A stretch of DNA of 64,000 nucleotides from Amblyornis subalaris. Its lineage: Eukaryota; Chordata; Aves; Passeriformes; Ptilonorhynchidae. The position numbers and the translations under genes are program-made. This document shows positions 26,001 through 41,000 of the stretch, in pieces. The notes under the pieces are model-generated. The model searched no databases. It saw nothing but the letters and a program-made list of their open reading frames with translations, and was not told where the DNA came from. The number at the start of each line of letters is the position of its first letter. Positions within the stretch are counted from its first letter, which is position 1. The stretch spans positions 1,466,977 through 1,530,976 of the forward strand of contig JACAXG010000169.1 in NCBI GenBank assembly GCA_018881555.1. Direction: 5' to 3'.

Positions 26001-29000
26001 ATGCCCATCAACACAGTGCTGCACTAACACATCCTTTGGCAAATGTGGGGCCTCTGTGTGCCAGCTCAGTGCCCTGCATGTGGCAGAGGAGTGCCTGCTA
26101 ACAGGACTTGCAGGAATTTTCTACTGGAGTGCTGGCTTCCAGATTAAAGCAATTGAAATGGGCTCCAATGAAGGAAGTCATTCCTCTCCAGCATTCCTGA
26201 GATTCAGTGTGATTGAGCTGTGTGGGTGCTGCTATTGCAGCTGTCTCACCTCAGCTGGCATTGTTGTCATCAGTTTGGACCTTCTCACCCTCTACAAGGA
26301 CCTGAAAAGAGGGTATAGCCCAGTGGGGTTGGGCTCTTCTCCCATGTAACAAGGGACGGGCGAGAGGAAACTGCCTCAAGTTATGCCAGGGGAGGTTTAT
26401 ATTGGATATTAGGAAAACTTTCACTGAAAGGGTGGTCAGGCATTGGCACAGGCTGCCCAGGATGGAGTTACCATCCCTGGAGGTGTTCGAAAAATGCAAA
26501 TGTGGCACTTGGGGATGGGGTTTAGTGGTGACATGCTGATGCTGAGTTAATGATTGGACTCAACCTTACAGGTATTTTCCAACTATAACAATTCTATGTC
26601 CTCTTCCTTAAATTAAATGGGTCAGTCACCCTTTTTAGGGAGTCCAAGTAAGTGCTCCTCTTGTTGCCATAATTAGTTTGTTATTGGACTTGGTTAAAAT
26701 TATTTATACCATAATGTGGTCGTTACAGCAATCAACAAAATCATCTTTCTGCAATCAGCTGTTCCTATGAGACTTGTCCATAGTGATGTCCTGAACATAT
26801 CTACAGATAACACTGCAAAGAACCTTCCAGAAGCNTAGGCTAGAAGAAATGCTTATGATATAAGAAAACAGCTTTTCTAGGGAGAGGTGTATTTGACAGT
26901 ATTTCTGAATCCACAGTGTTGAATCCTGAATTTCCTCTTGGATAATCTCCACACCTGTTTGTTTGCAGGGAGCCAGTTGTTCGAGCCAAGTCCAACTCCA
27001 TCAGTGAGCAGCTCACAGTAAGTGCTGGTTTTCCTAACTAATTTGAAGCCTTGAGTAGGGAATCTTGTTTAGTTTCACCTTAGCACTGGGTACTGCTGAA
27101 GATCAAGTGAGCATCATGCAATCAAGACACTGGAGTGTTCATCTTACAGCAGATTAGGGCCTTCTTTTAAAGGGATTAATGGTTGGACTTGATGATTAAT
27201 GGTTGGACTCCATGACCTTAGAGGCCTTTTCCAACCTTAATGATTCTGTGATTAGCAGCACCTGAGGAACCTCAGTCCCAGTTCCTACTCTTAAATGCAG
27301 AGTGACTTTGACCATGTGGATGTTCACAAGGCTAGTTGTGTTTTGGGATAAATGGACAAATTTAAAATGGATAACAAGGAGTAATTGGGACGCTCAGGAT
27401 AAGTTTATATAGCTGCATGAGAAGACTATGTGTGTGCCTCCAGATAGAAAAAACTGCTAAGTAGCTTCCTGAATTCACACATTCTGTTGTTGCTGTTTTG
27501 TGCAGGGATCGATTCTTCTCTGTAGTGACAGCAATGTCATCCCAGAAGGAGGATGTATAAAGCCAGCCAGATTAACAAATCCTGGTGCTACCTGGTGTGC
27601 TTGAAGAGTAGTTTTTCACACAGTCACTGAAAAGTTGTGTCAAAATTAAGTCAGAAATTTAGAAGTGTTTGTAATACCTGGGCTGAGACAAAGGGAGAGT
27701 AACTAAATGTTTCTTTTAGAACCCAGATGTAGCAAAGGCAAAGCTGATTTCTCGGATGGCCAAAATGGGACAGCCCATGCTGCCTTTCCTTGCTGGGACA
27801 GCAGGGAGTCAGCTTGACTCCAGTGACTCGGAAATAGAGGTACCAGTCACAGCAGTGTGACTCTTTAATGCTTTTTCTGCAGTGGGAGTTCCTTAAAGTG
27901 GAATCTGTAGCAGTGGCTCTCCCCTTGTCCNGAGAAAGTCTGCTCTGGTTCTGTGACAGAAAGGTTCCACTTGGGTAACACCTTGTATCAGTTGATCCTG
28001 GGCTCAGACTGTTGGCTTGTTCTTTAGTGGTTTTTTGTAACATGCAGAAATGTTTTTTAGGATCCAAATACTCTGAGAGGGACAACACAACCAGTGGCTT
28101 CCACCAGACCCTCCCAGCCAGCTCAGGCAGTGCTGCCCACAGTGTCCACACAAGGTAACGTGCTGGNAGCCCAGGGCTGCTGCACTTGCATTCCACAGGG
28201 GCTGTAGGAATAAAGGATTCCTTCCAGGAACTGAAATATAAACTAATAGCTTCTGATAAGGCTTGCTGATCCACAAGCCACTAATCCATGANGCACAAGA
28301 CTGAATCCTTGAAGTGTTTCTTCGTTGTGGTCTTGTGCTTGAGGAAGAGCAACTGCCGTGCCTGAGCTGTTCTGTCACTGTGCACTGAGATTTCTGGGCC
28401 ATGTGATTTTTAAATGGAATGTTACAAATCCTTTCCCAGTGAACAGCAGTTTTCAGAAATGATGGAAATCCAAGTGAAGGGCAGCAAAGGGCTGGCAGCT
28501 CTGCAGGGCCTGATGTGTCTTCCCATGATGGAATGGTCACATCAGCCTCTGGTCAGCTGAGCAGTCTTTAGGGTCAGTGTGAATCACACCTTGTGTCAAT
28601 AAACGTCAGAGCTCTCTCTGTTTGAATGAAAAGAGGTTGTTTAAATGTAGCTAGAAGTGGGATTTCTGTGAAAGATTAGTCTTTTCTTGACCTTTTACCA
28701 CTTGCTTGACTGGATTTAATTTTCACGAGGCTGCAGGCAGGCTTTTGTTAAATTTTTGTCTGTTTAGTGATTTTTATTTTTTTTTTGCCATTTCACCCTG
28801 GGTGAGTTAAATTATTTCTGGCTGCTTTATGGCATGCTGAATTTATTTCTTCCCTTTCAGTACCTCAAGCATCTGGTGCTGCACCCTCAGTATCTTCTGC
28901 TGCTTTAATCCCTGCAACGATCCAGCCCCATTCAGCTCTGCCTGGAGGAGCACAAGGCTTTCAGGTACCAGAATGAAATCAAGGAGAATCTTGATTTCCT

Positions 29001-32000
29001 TCTGTCCTTTCTTCTGAGTCTTACTGTCTTCTCCATTGCTGGGAGCAAGGACTTTTATAGCAGCACATCAGGATGAGAATTCCAGGCTGTTTCCTGTGAC
29101 TCTTTGGCATTCTCTGGTTTCCATCACATGCCTCCTAGAATTTAATTTAAAAGGGCTAATTTTCTGTTTACTGGTGCCTTCTTAAACTAAGGATTAACCA
29201 GGCTTTGTTAATAACTGGTTTTGTAGTGGATACAATAAAAACTTTCAAGTACTTGAGGAATGAGCAGTAAAGTTGCACTGGAGTTGTGCTTTTTGAGCCC
29301 TCTTTAGGAAGTAGCCTTGTGTTCAAGTTAGCACAACTTCAGAGGGAGCTGTTCACATGCTGATCTGACTCACAAATGTAGGGTAACATGTTTTTACTTA
29401 AATTTGAGTGAAAATGGGANCTAATTAAGCTGTGCTAACTTCAACACATATCTAAGCCTTAAAAGAAGAGTATTGTTTTCCTTTTACTATGACTGTTGTG
29501 TATTTTGACTTTCCAATTCCTTAATTCTTGATCTTTTACTTTCCATACATCATCCTTGCTCTTGGGCTTAAAAAAAATGTGAAAGCCACTTAACTGTGAG
29601 GATGGGGCAAATACCAAAACACATTCTAACCTGCTGAACTTGTTCTGCAAGGCATATCCAGGAATGGCATTTGCTTACCCCCAAACTCCTGCATCTGCTT
29701 CTCAACTCCAGCCTGTGGGTCAGATGTATCCTGCTCCTTACCAAGGTGTGTTTTAAAAAGTACCTGCTTCTCAGAGGGCTGCAATAGCTGCAGTAAACTG
29801 TTTGTGATGATGATTTTAGTAGCAATGGTAGCACTGTGCTGTTTCACAAATGCTTTTTTTTTTTAAATATCAAATAGTGGCAAACATTTCCCAGTAAATA
29901 TCCATCTTTTTCTTACCTTAAGAAGCTTTGTGCAGTGTGAAAGGGGCTGGAATTTCTATGTGTCTTCCCAAGACTGTGTATTTAGTAATTTTGGTAGGAA
30001 CTTGATAGCTGGTGCTTCCAGTTNTAAATGTAACTGTAATAGTAACCAGCTCTCCTACCAGCCAGGAAAAGAACTGCAGTGTACATGTAGAGGCCTTTAC
30101 TAAAAGGCACAACTGAGGAAGGACTAAAGGCATTTAAAGAACTGTTTAAGTCATCCCAGTTGGTGAAGTCTTGAGTGTGGCTGAGCCTTTCTGTTTTTTC
30201 AGTGCAGTTTCAGAAGCTGACTTTCATTCCCGTGGTTTGACTGTACCTCTTTGTGTGCCTCTGCTGCTCTGGTGTGTCTGGGGGCTTTGCTCTTGTTGAC
30301 CTGAGTGCTGTCAGCTCAGGAATTTCCTGTACTCATAAACCTGCCTATTCAGGTTATTTGTGAAATACCTACATTATTAATTTTCCAAATACTATATTTC
30401 TGGGAAGAGAGTGGTTTTCCTGAGGCAGACTCCATGCTGCTGAGCTTTTGCTGTGTCTGACATTTGCAGACATTTCCCCTTGTCACTGTAAATCCCTCTC
30501 CTTTCCCTTCAAGCNCCCGGCGATGTCACTTCCTTTTTGATGACAGAAGCTCGGCAGCACAACACTGAAATCCGACTGGCTGTGAGCAAAGTCGTNGATA
30601 AAATGGATCACCTGGCTGCCAAGGTATGGCCTGTTCATCACATCACTGCTCCAGGTGTAATGTGAGCAGCTGCCTCTATTGAAATGCCTTCATTAAGTTT
30701 AAGTGATGCAGTAAATGACTAAAATTCAAATATGATCAGATCTGAAGTGGTAGCAGTTCAGCTACTGTGAAAAAGCAAAGCTTAGGCTTGGGGAAAGGTG
30801 CTGGCCTACTGTCTTGAATATCATCTGATCCATTGTTTGGGGAGATTCCCTNCCCTCTGGGAGGGTCACACTTGATTCAGTAGCCTATTCCCTGCAGCTG
30901 AGCAGAAGGAACAGTGAAATGCCTCTTTGCACACACCTGACTTTTGCCCACACCCCTAAATTCATTTCCTCTGGCTTAAGAATGTCTTCTCCCTGCAGGT
31001 GGAGGAGCTGAAGAAGCAAAGCACTGCTAACAGCTCTCTGCTGCCTGGCATCTCCTCTGTCACTATGGAAGCCTCCATGATCATGAGCAATATCCAGCGC
31101 ATCATCCAGGTGAGCATGGCCAGCCTGGCTCCACTTCCACAAGGAACTGGGGCTCAGTGTTCTTTCAATGAGAGCAGCCTGGCTTGGCCCAAGTGTCCAT
31201 CCACCCACGTGTTCTGGTTTTGCATGGCAAAAATGAGGATGGGACACACAATGATGTCCGCCCCTCTTTCCCTCTCCAAAAAGGCTCTTCCCAGCAATTT
31301 GTGGGTTGGGTACTTTCTGAGCCAGAGTTGTTGGTATGTAATAGCCCTTGACAAAAGGTNCCTGTGGGAGAAGCTCAGCCTCTTCTCAAACCATTATGAA
31401 CTTAACCCCCAGCATCCAGCAGAACAGTTTCACAGCTGAGATACCATGTTCTAGAAACCCCCTACTTGTGTTCACTACTTAGTGTGATGCTTCATAGCCT
31501 TTCTAAGCACTAGCCTTAAAATCTTGGGGTTTGTGGGTGTAAAAGTCAGCCAGACACAACATTCTCTAGGATGTGGTTTGGCAGCCCCTGTCCTGTGCCA
31601 GGATTCCTGCTAAATGTGGCACGGTGCCTTCCTGGGCTGTTCCCACAGCANGGGATGAGCCTCACCACTGTCCTGCATCTGTACAAAACAAACGTTTAGG
31701 AACTGCTGCAAGGAAATCTGAGTAAGCTGAATATTCATGCTGAGCTGTGCTTTAGGAGAATGAGAGACTGAAGCAGGAGATATTTGAGAAGAGCAGTCGG
31801 ATTGAGGAGCAGAATGAGAAGATCAGTGAGCTGATTGAGCGCAACCAGAGGTAAGGGGTGGAGCTCAGCTGCATTTCCAGACTCTCCAGCTTACACTTGG
31901 GCATGACTGAGGGGTGTTTGTTAGGAGAGAGCCATGCTCTGATATTTTTAATTTTTTCCTAAGGTATGAAAAGTGTGGAGGTTCCCCCACCCCTTCTCTG

Positions 32001-35000
32001 CAGGGCTTTATCTCCAAAACTCTGATTTACAGTAAACATGAATGTGTAAAAGGAGAAGAAGTCCCTCGTGCTGCCTTTGAGCACACTCACCCTGCTTCTG
32101 GGAGTTGCTTTATTTTTGTTACCTTTTTAGTGAGGTGAAGAAATCGTAGGAGATGTGGTGTCTGGTGAAGTTCAGGGATGATGTCAAGTTATCAAAACTC
32201 TTGACTCTGTGATAGCAATATTAGGCACTTCAGAGAGGTAAAGCACTNATCCCAGCTGATAAGTGCCAGGCACAGCCCTTCCACCCCTCTGAGATCAGCC
32301 TCTTAGTGCAGCACACCCTGCAAAATTGTCTGGGACTTGTCATGAATTAANCAGAGAACTTCTGTGCTTTGAAATGTCACCTTTTCTGTCTGAGCCTTTG
32401 GCTCCAAGAATTGTATTTCCAGGAATGCTCATGGAGTCTCCCTGTTCACAGATACGTGGAGCAGAGTAACCTCCTGATGGAGCAGAGGAACCACTCACTG
32501 CAGACAACAAATGAGAACACACAGGCAAGAGTGTTGCATGCAGAGCAGGAGAAGGTAATGGTGGCATGAGCAAAGCCAGGCACNTCTGCTTGTTGCACTA
32601 AAATGTGCTGAAGGCCTTGTGAGTCAAGGCTTAAGGCAGTTTTCTTGCAAGACANCTGCAGCTCTGAACTCTGTTTTGAGAAAAAACTGAATGTTTTGAT
32701 GGCTTTCATGACAAAAGCATCACAGAGGATATAACCATTTTATGCTGTCATAACTTTAATATTCTTATCTTGTAGGAAAGTGTCTGATTTATTGTTAACT
32801 CTGTGGGTATGTGGCCAGTGTGTTGAGGAATTGTGTATCACAGGGCTTGTGGGTTGGAAATACTTNGGTTATTTAGTTGCACTGACAGTTTCAGAAAAGT
32901 TTTATTCTTTNTATTTAACTGTCATAGAGTGAATGTAGCTATAAGAAAAATTATTTCCTACTGGAGTTTCTTCAGTGCACTTGTGTGCTTTTTTTAATGC
33001 TAATCAAAAGCTGTTTGTTTCTCCCAGTAACACATTGTGCTTTTATGAAAGGGACTATTGGGAAATAGCTTTTACACCAGTTAAATGCATTTATGCATGG
33101 CTGCATATCCTGAATGATCCAGCTAGGCCAGCNTAGCCCAGGTGTGCTGGCCCTGGCTCTGCCATTGCATGGTGCCTGCTCTGCTTTCTCAAGCACTGGC
33201 TTCTTAAATTACACCAAGTTCAGCTTCCCTGCTGAGTTNGGTCTCTCTCCAGTTCAAATGTGAGGTGACAAATGCTTCCTCTGCATGAGAACCATAACTT
33301 GGTGCACCTAAAAATATCAAAAGCTGCAGNTTTCCAAAGTGTGGTGAAGAGCAGAGCAGTGTCTGGCTGTTAGTGGTGTGAGCAGATAGGGAAGGGAGGC
33401 TGTGTTTTTTCACACACAGCCCAAGTTGCACACCTACAATATGTAGGAGTGTGAGAGATTCTACCCAGGAATAAGTCAGATTGGAATAATAAATCAAATT
33501 CTTTCTCTCACTGAGGACAGCATCCTGCTTGCACAATAAGTAACTTGGGGAGGAACCATCTTTTGGAAGTCTAAGATCTTCAGGAATCTTTTGGGCCTCA
33601 TCTTCATTAGGACCCCACTTGATTGAGCAGTCCCTGCCCAGGTGATGATGTTACATGGACAGGCTTCAGGCCATTCCAGGAAAGCCATGACTTGGACTGG
33701 GAGAAGATTTCCCCTCATTCTGAAAGAGCTTTGACTGTAACTATAAAAGCTGATATTCCTTCCTCTTCTGTTTATCTAACCCAGCTTGCCCTGGGACTGC
33801 AGTCACTGAATCCCTAGGGACAGGTAAAACCAGAGAAGAGAATTGGAAGCATTTTATCTNTTGTTTACTTACAGATAAGGACTCAGCATTTATTTGGCTG
33901 TACCCATGATCACTGAGNTGTTAGTAACTCTGCTGCTTTTGGGTTATGGATCTTTGGCCCTGGCAGAGCAAGTCACAGCTTTTAGGTGAAGGATTCCTGT
34001 ACCATAAGGATAAGTAATTCCCCATCTCCCCAGTGCAGGGGAAGGGTCACACACAGGACTGCTCCCACCTCTGTGGTGTGTAAGCTACTCTAAGGACACT
34101 CATAGGCTTCACTACCTATTTCTGTCTAAGCTTTTACAGTTCTTGGAGTAATTTAAAGGCTTCTCTGGCATGCCTTAGGCTCCTGTTATGAAGCATTTTG
34201 CTTTTCTGCTGATGAATGCCTCTGCCTTTCAAGTTGTGTTCTTAACCCTTCCTGTTTCCTGTCACTGCTTTCTCTTCCCAGCACATGCTGCCAGTGGATC
34301 GGGGCTGGGACCAGGTGAGGCAGTGTCTGCTGACTGTGTAGGTCATAGATGGTTGTGCCCTAGGTAGTGCCAGCCCAGCTTCNTCTTGAACTAGCAACTG
34401 ATTGGCATGAAAAGAATTGTCTCAGAGCTTGAATTAGCACAGATCTTCCCCTTGGANAAGGGCTTTATAACTGGCAGTGTAGCCCCACTGGCCCCCTCTT
34501 TTGTGGGGAGCCCTTTCCAAGAATTCTGTCACATTGCTGCTTGTTCCACTCTCCATGGGAGAACAGGATCATTGTCAGAGCAGGTACAGGTCACCCAGGA
34601 CTCTTGGTACCTGAAAGCTGGAGGCTGGAGCTGAGCTATGGACGTGAAGCATCCTCTGTAGAAACTTCTGTCTAGTAACACTTCCTGTCATAGGATTTCC
34701 TGGTTTTGTTTCCTTTATCTGCCAGTAAAGGCGGAGGCAAGTGTTAAAATAACCTTTAGATGTCTTTAGCTATGCCATGGGGCTTGGTTTTAGCATGCCA
34801 GGAGTTAGTAAAGCAGTGAGTGATTTATGGAAACATAAGAGGAAAGCAGATCTGGTTTTAGCCACTCTCTGAAATGCTGCCTCCTCTTTAAAATGAATGG
34901 TGTGGTATCCCAGCCCTCGAGGTCAGCACATCCTCATCCTCACCATAGNTGGAACAATTTTGCTCACAGCTCTTCTCTGCCAGAAGGTGTTGGTCCTAAT

Positions 35001-38000
35001 CTGGAAGGAATTCTCTTAGGGGGATAAAGCAGAGAGAAAATCCAGTTCTCCTGCACCTATCTGTTACAAGAATGTGAAAAGTCCATTGGGAATCTCAAAG
35101 CAGGCATAGGTGTGGAAGCTGTTTAGGGATCCCCTGTGCGAGTTCTGTCTTTGCAGAGCATCCTCTGAATTTTGTGTGTCACACAGCAAGATTGGGAACA
35201 TGACTTTGTGTCTTTGTCTTGATGCCTTGAACCCTTGCTAACACTGTGTACNAGTTGTCTGACAAGCTGTGCTAGTGCCTGGTTTTAGGTGAGTCACTGA
35301 CTCTCAGCAATACAAAATCCAAACAGGTCCACAAGTGACTGAGAACTGTGCTGGAAATGCTGGCCTTGCCCTGTGGGCAGCTGAGGTGACCTCGTGCTGT
35401 GTGCTCTGGGGACAAGGTGCTCTTTTGGCTGGGACAAGCCTGTGTTTTATGTGGCTCTTCAGTCATTTGTAATCTTATGGAGGACAATTAGATGTTGGAG
35501 CCCAGGCTTGTTACTCAAATAGAGCTGTTTCCATAGCCTGAAAGCTGAGCAGAGCCACCAGGCACTGGTACTAAGCTTGAACACATTTAACCTTTTCAGG
35601 AAAACTCACTGAGTTGAACTGATGTGGTGACGAGGTCGTTGGTGGCCTCGTGAAAGTTTCTAGTCAGTCTGGACAAAACTGACGTGGCAAAAATGTTATT
35701 GCTGCTCCTTCAATTTAGAGATGTCTTCCCTGATAAGGTGTCCAGCCTTTTACCAGCTCTTCCTGAGAGAACAGTGCTGCTGCTTCCTCACCCATCCCTT
35801 TTTTCCCCTCTCCCTTTTCCCTGCTCCATTTTGTGCTCCAGGCCAAAGTTGCAGAGGAGCTGGCAGCTGCCACAGCCCAGGTTTCCCAGCTGCAGCTGGA
35901 GCTCACTGCCCACCAGAAGAAGGAGATGGACCTGAGGAAGCAGCTCTCGAGTGCCGTGCAGGATGCAGAGAGACAGGAGGCACAGCTCAACAAGCTGCAG
36001 GCACAGGTGGCAGGTGAGGCTGCTCCTGCCTGGCCCCTGAGAGCTCCTCTTTTATAAGTCATAGGTTTTTCCTTTCTTCTGGAGTGTCTATTCCTGCTTT
36101 CCTGGGATCAATCCCAGGGTATGGAAGAAGAATGTGGNTGCACTAAAATGTCTGAAGGATGTGCATCCTTGTCACCACTAAAGGGAANGTGGGATGACTC
36201 AACAAACAAAATCATCCTGTTACAGGGATGTCTTTTGTAGAACAGTCTCTTGGCATTTCTGTCCAACATCTTGTAGAGCAGCCAGAGATGTTCCAGTGGG
36301 TGAAAAATTGAGAGAAAACCTGAGATGTTCATTCCCCTGTGTTGGGCACTTGTGGGGCCCCACCTCAAATCCTGGGGTCAGTTTTGGGCTCCTCANAACA
36401 AGACATGGAGGGGCTGGAGTGTGTCCAGGGATGGGAACGGAGCTGGGGAAGGATCTGGAACACCAGGAGTGGCTGAGGGAGCTGGGAGGGCTCAGCCTGG
36501 AGAAAAGGAGGCTCAGGGGGGACCTTCTGCCTCTTCACAACTCTCTGACAGGAGGGGCAGCNGGGGGGGNTGGGCTCTCCTCCCGGGGAACAAGGGACAG
36601 GCTGAGAGGAAATGGCCTCATGCTGTGCCAGGAGAGGTTCAGGTTGAATATTAGTAAAAATGTCTTCACAGAAATGGTTGCAAAGCATTGCAACAGGCTG
36701 CTCTTGATAAATTCTAGTCCCCACTGCAGGCACAAGCAGAATTGTGACTTCAGTGTGCAGGAAACACTGTTCCTCCCCATCAGCCCCCAAATGTGCTCCC
36801 CAGAAGCGTGTGTAGCACCCAAACCCACAGGGAAGTGTGGGGNTTTTTTTGCAGAGCTCCAAGAAGCCTCTCAGGACACCCAGAGCAGGTTCAAGGCGGA
36901 GAAGCAGAGCCGCAAACAGCTGGACATGAAGATTGCAGCACTGGAGGAAGAGCTGACAGACCTGAAAGTGGAAAAGGAGACTCTGGAAAGGGTATGTGCA
37001 GTGCCAGCATCACAGGTGGGGGTTTGAGTTGTTTGCTGGAAGTTAACCCAACGTTCTTGCTTTTAAATATGCAAGTTAAGTAAATCTTGACTCATCCACA
37101 GGCAAGGATCCCTGTGCTGGTGGATCCTTTGTGCCTATGTGGGGTTTATTTATTTATTTAATGTCTTAGCCAGTAATGTGTTAACCTTTTTATCTCTTAA
37201 GATAATCTCAGCTTGATTTCAAGTGATAAGGTTCTGTGCTCAAAGAAGCTCTTTCTGCTTGAGGAAGAGAAGCTGCTTTGGTGCAGTCAGGCTTTATTCT
37301 ATGTCATGTTTTGTATTGCAGAATCTTGCAGAGAGGAAGAAGAAATCCCTCTCGGAGAGAGCTCAAGCAGAGGAAGAGATGGAAGAAATCCGCAGGTCGT
37401 ACCAGCAGGAGCTGGACAAGCTCCGGCAGCTGCTGAAAAAGGCCCGGACCTCGACTGACCAGGCAGCAGCAGAGCAGGTGAGGACTCAGGGGAGCTGCTG
37501 CCCCGGGTCTGGAAGGCCTGTAGGAACCCAGAGGTAGGGAATAGATGTGAAAATGCTCAGGTGATGGAAGAATGAANGCGTTACCTGCTTGAATTCATGG
37601 GTTAGTGTCAAACTGAGGAAAGGAGAGGTACCAAATTGAGTTGGTAGGAGAGAGAATACAGGCCTGCTGAGGGGTGAAAGGCTGTTCAGAAACATGCCCA
37701 GAGGTCTGAAATCTGAGCCACACCTTCTGGCCAGCCTGGGGGGCTGTGGCTGGAGCTGAACTGAGAGGTGTGGGCAGGAGCTGGTGGCAGCCCCAGGGCT
37801 GCACTCTGGGTGTGGGTGTCCAGCACTGAGCTTTCACCTTCTGTGCAAACACAGATCATGTGTGTGTGTGTTCCTAATGGTCTCTCTTATGTGGTGGCAG
37901 CTGTCACTGATCCAGGCAGAGCTGGAATCCCAGTGTGAAGCCAAGTGTGAGCGTGCCCTGGCCTCGGCCAAGGAGCAGCACGTCCGGCAGTGCCAGGAGC

Positions 38001-41000
38001 TGTGTGAGCAGAGGGACTCCCTGCAGCACCAGGTGGCCCAGCTGGAAGAGAAGGTAAAGAGCTGTTCTTTATTGCTGAAATGACACTAAATACCAGTAAC
38101 TGTAACCAGCAGTCTTCTCCCACCTAATTGGGACTTGACTTTATAACTTCTTGACTGTTCAGGAGCTTGGTCTTGGCCATCTGCACATGCAGTTGTTCTG
38201 TTGGCTTGGTGGCTCATGAGGGAGGGAGAGCCAAGGTGCNGACAGCCCTGAACTACAGCAACAGCTACAACTTATCTGCACTGTTCTGAGTGGCTGTTTG
38301 TGGGCAGAGGCTGTTTGAAGTGGGTGACACTGCAAGGGGCTGTGTGATGGGCTCTGCTTGTTGTGTTTCAGCTCACGGCTCTCAAACTGTCGAAAAAAGC
38401 AGAGGAGCAAAAATTGTCTGAGGTTCAGCAACGTTTGGAGGAACTGGAGCCTGTCCAAGAGAAGGTAAAGGGAATAACACAGCAGCTGGATGGGAACTGG
38501 AGTGCAGGGAACACTAGCCTCAGGCTNGTCCACAATAGCAAGGATGTGAGTTCCAGAATATGACAGAGAAGGAGTAATTTCACCTGGCTTCCAGCAAGCC
38601 AGAAGAGGTCCAATGATGAGACCCAGCCCTCATTTCACTGNGGTCTCAGTGATGCTGCAGCCATTCTTGGTGGCACTTGAGGGGCTGATGATACAATTGT
38701 GGCTCTCCAAGTTGAGTGTCCTTATTTTGGTGCTGTTGCTTTCAGCCAAGTCTTTTTTGACACTATCAAAGCCCTGTTTAAAATTTCTCTCAGCACTTTG
38801 TGCCTCACTAAAACCCTTCCCAGGTCGGGTGAGGCTCTGGAGGAGGTGTGTTGGGGCTGCTCTGAGGGTGGGTTTCCCTTGGCAGTACTCAGCCCTGCAG
38901 GCAGATGTTGTGGTGCTGAAGGCTCGCTACGAGGAACGGATCCGAGACCTGGAGAAGGAGCAGGATGGATCCTCCCCTGCAGACTTCANGGAACAAGTGA
39001 GTTTGACTCTCCAGTACTTCCCCTTCCTAAGCAAATGGATTTACCTTGAATTATATTTCTTTGAGCTGACATAAGAAGGAAAAAATATTATTTTCTCCAG
39101 AGAGCACTGTGTTTCTAGTAACAGTCCACAGAGGAAGAAAGGATGGGATCTTATCCTAGAATCACAATCACACACAATGGTTTGGGTTGGAAGGGACCTT
39201 AAAGCCCATCCTGTTCCACCCCCTGCCATGGGCAGGGACACCTTCCACTTGCCCAGGTTGCTCCAAACCCCATCCAGCCTGGCCTTGGACACTTCCAGGG
39301 ATGGGGCAGCCACAGCTTCTCTGGGCAACCTGTGCCAGGGCCTCCCCACCCTCACAGGGAACAATTCCTTCCCAGTATCCCATCTAACCCTGCCTTCTGG
39401 CAGTGGAAAGCCCTTTCCCCTTGTCCTGTCACTACATGCCCTTGTAAACAGCCTCGCTCCATCTTCCTGCTGCTGCCAACTTTGTTGCCTGATTTTATTT
39501 TTTTTTTGTTTAAAACTCTAGATTTGAGATTTAGATTTAAAAACTGAAACAGTTAGTAAGTGCCAGTCTGCCTTGTCTTTGTGCAACCTGCCTCAGTTTG
39601 GGAGGGATGGGTTTGGTCCATATAGGATGGTTCTGAATTAAGGTGGCCTGATGATGTGAGGATTTCTGGTTTGAAAAGTGGATTATTTGAAAAACCACAT
39701 GTGTCTGGATTTATTGCTCCTTTACCTGCCTGATGTTGAGTGCAGTGCTTCACAGACTAGTGAATTGTATCTTTCTTTCCTGTCTTGCTCTTTTCCAGGT
39801 AAAGAAGATAATGAATGGTGTATTTCAGTCTCTTCGGGGTGAATTTGAGCTGGATGAGATGTACAGTGGCAGGACAGTCCTGGGAGTTGTCATGAACACT
39901 ATCAAGGTATGACACTGATGGGACACATGAGGTGATGGTGTGAGAGAAGAGAGAGAGCCTTGGGCTAAAACCACAGATCTGTGCTGTGAGACTGAAATAA
40001 CTGTGAAGGAGACTTTGCTGTGGGTGGCAAAGCAGCCCAATAGTAGGAGATGATACAGGGATCTGTGATGGTTTGTATTTAGGGTACAATCTATGTTCTC
40101 TCTACTCTCTTTTTCAGACTGTGACACTGCAGCTACTGAACAGGCAGCAGGAGAAACNAGATCATGGCAGCCAAAGTGAGGAATCTGGAACAGGAGCAGT
40201 GAGACAGGAGGGATCACCTGGAGCAAAGACTGACCACAAAGAGCCCGTGNAGCACAGCCCAGCACAGGGCACTGCATCCCCAGCTGATCCTGGGGAAGCA
40301 GCCAGAGGCTCCCGGGGGTCTGAGCAGGAAGGCCAGACTGCTCCTCACATTGCCAGGCCTGGAACTCCTGAGGAGGACCAGGGGACACGGAGCAGTGGGG
40401 TGGCAGAAGAGAAGGTTCAGGAGGAGCATCTCCCTCCCACNGCTGAATCCTGCCTGGATCCTGAGAAGGGGCCTGCCCTTGCAGGACAGCCTGTTCCTGG
40501 GGTGGAGCAGAGGCTGGAGAGTGTTCCCATGGGGAAAGCTGAGCTGGAACACAGCCNCTCTGGAGTGTCTTTGCAGGCAGAAGCTGCAGAACCTCCTGTT
40601 CCAGAAGCCAAGCCAGGAGAAGTGGATGAGGCAGCACTTGCAGCCAATCCAGCTGTGGAGCAGAGGGCAGAGGAGGCTGTGGGAGGTCTAGAGCCTCCTC
40701 CCTTAAATGGGGAGGAAGGGAATGGAACAGACCCGTGGGAGGAACCTGCCTCAGTGTCCAGCACAGCAGAACCGGGCTCAGCTGTCCTGGGAGAAACTCC
40801 AGCACNGCAGGAAGTGGGCTCCAGCCCCAGGCACAAAGATTCCAGGTGAGGTGTGGTGCTGGGGTACCAGGATCAGCTGGGTCTGGGGCAGCAGCAGGCC
40901 CAGGGGCTGGTCAGAACAGCACAGGTTCGGGGGGTGCAGCCCCTCATGGTGCTGGCACCGAGTGGCACGAGCCAGGACCTGGCACAGACCAGGCTGCCCG

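Noticed and set aside
39825..40805. 326-codon minus-strand frame
   Set aside because: It is the antisense of FKBP15 exon 27, which is GC-rich with biased codons. The plus-strand frame has splice sites and homology.
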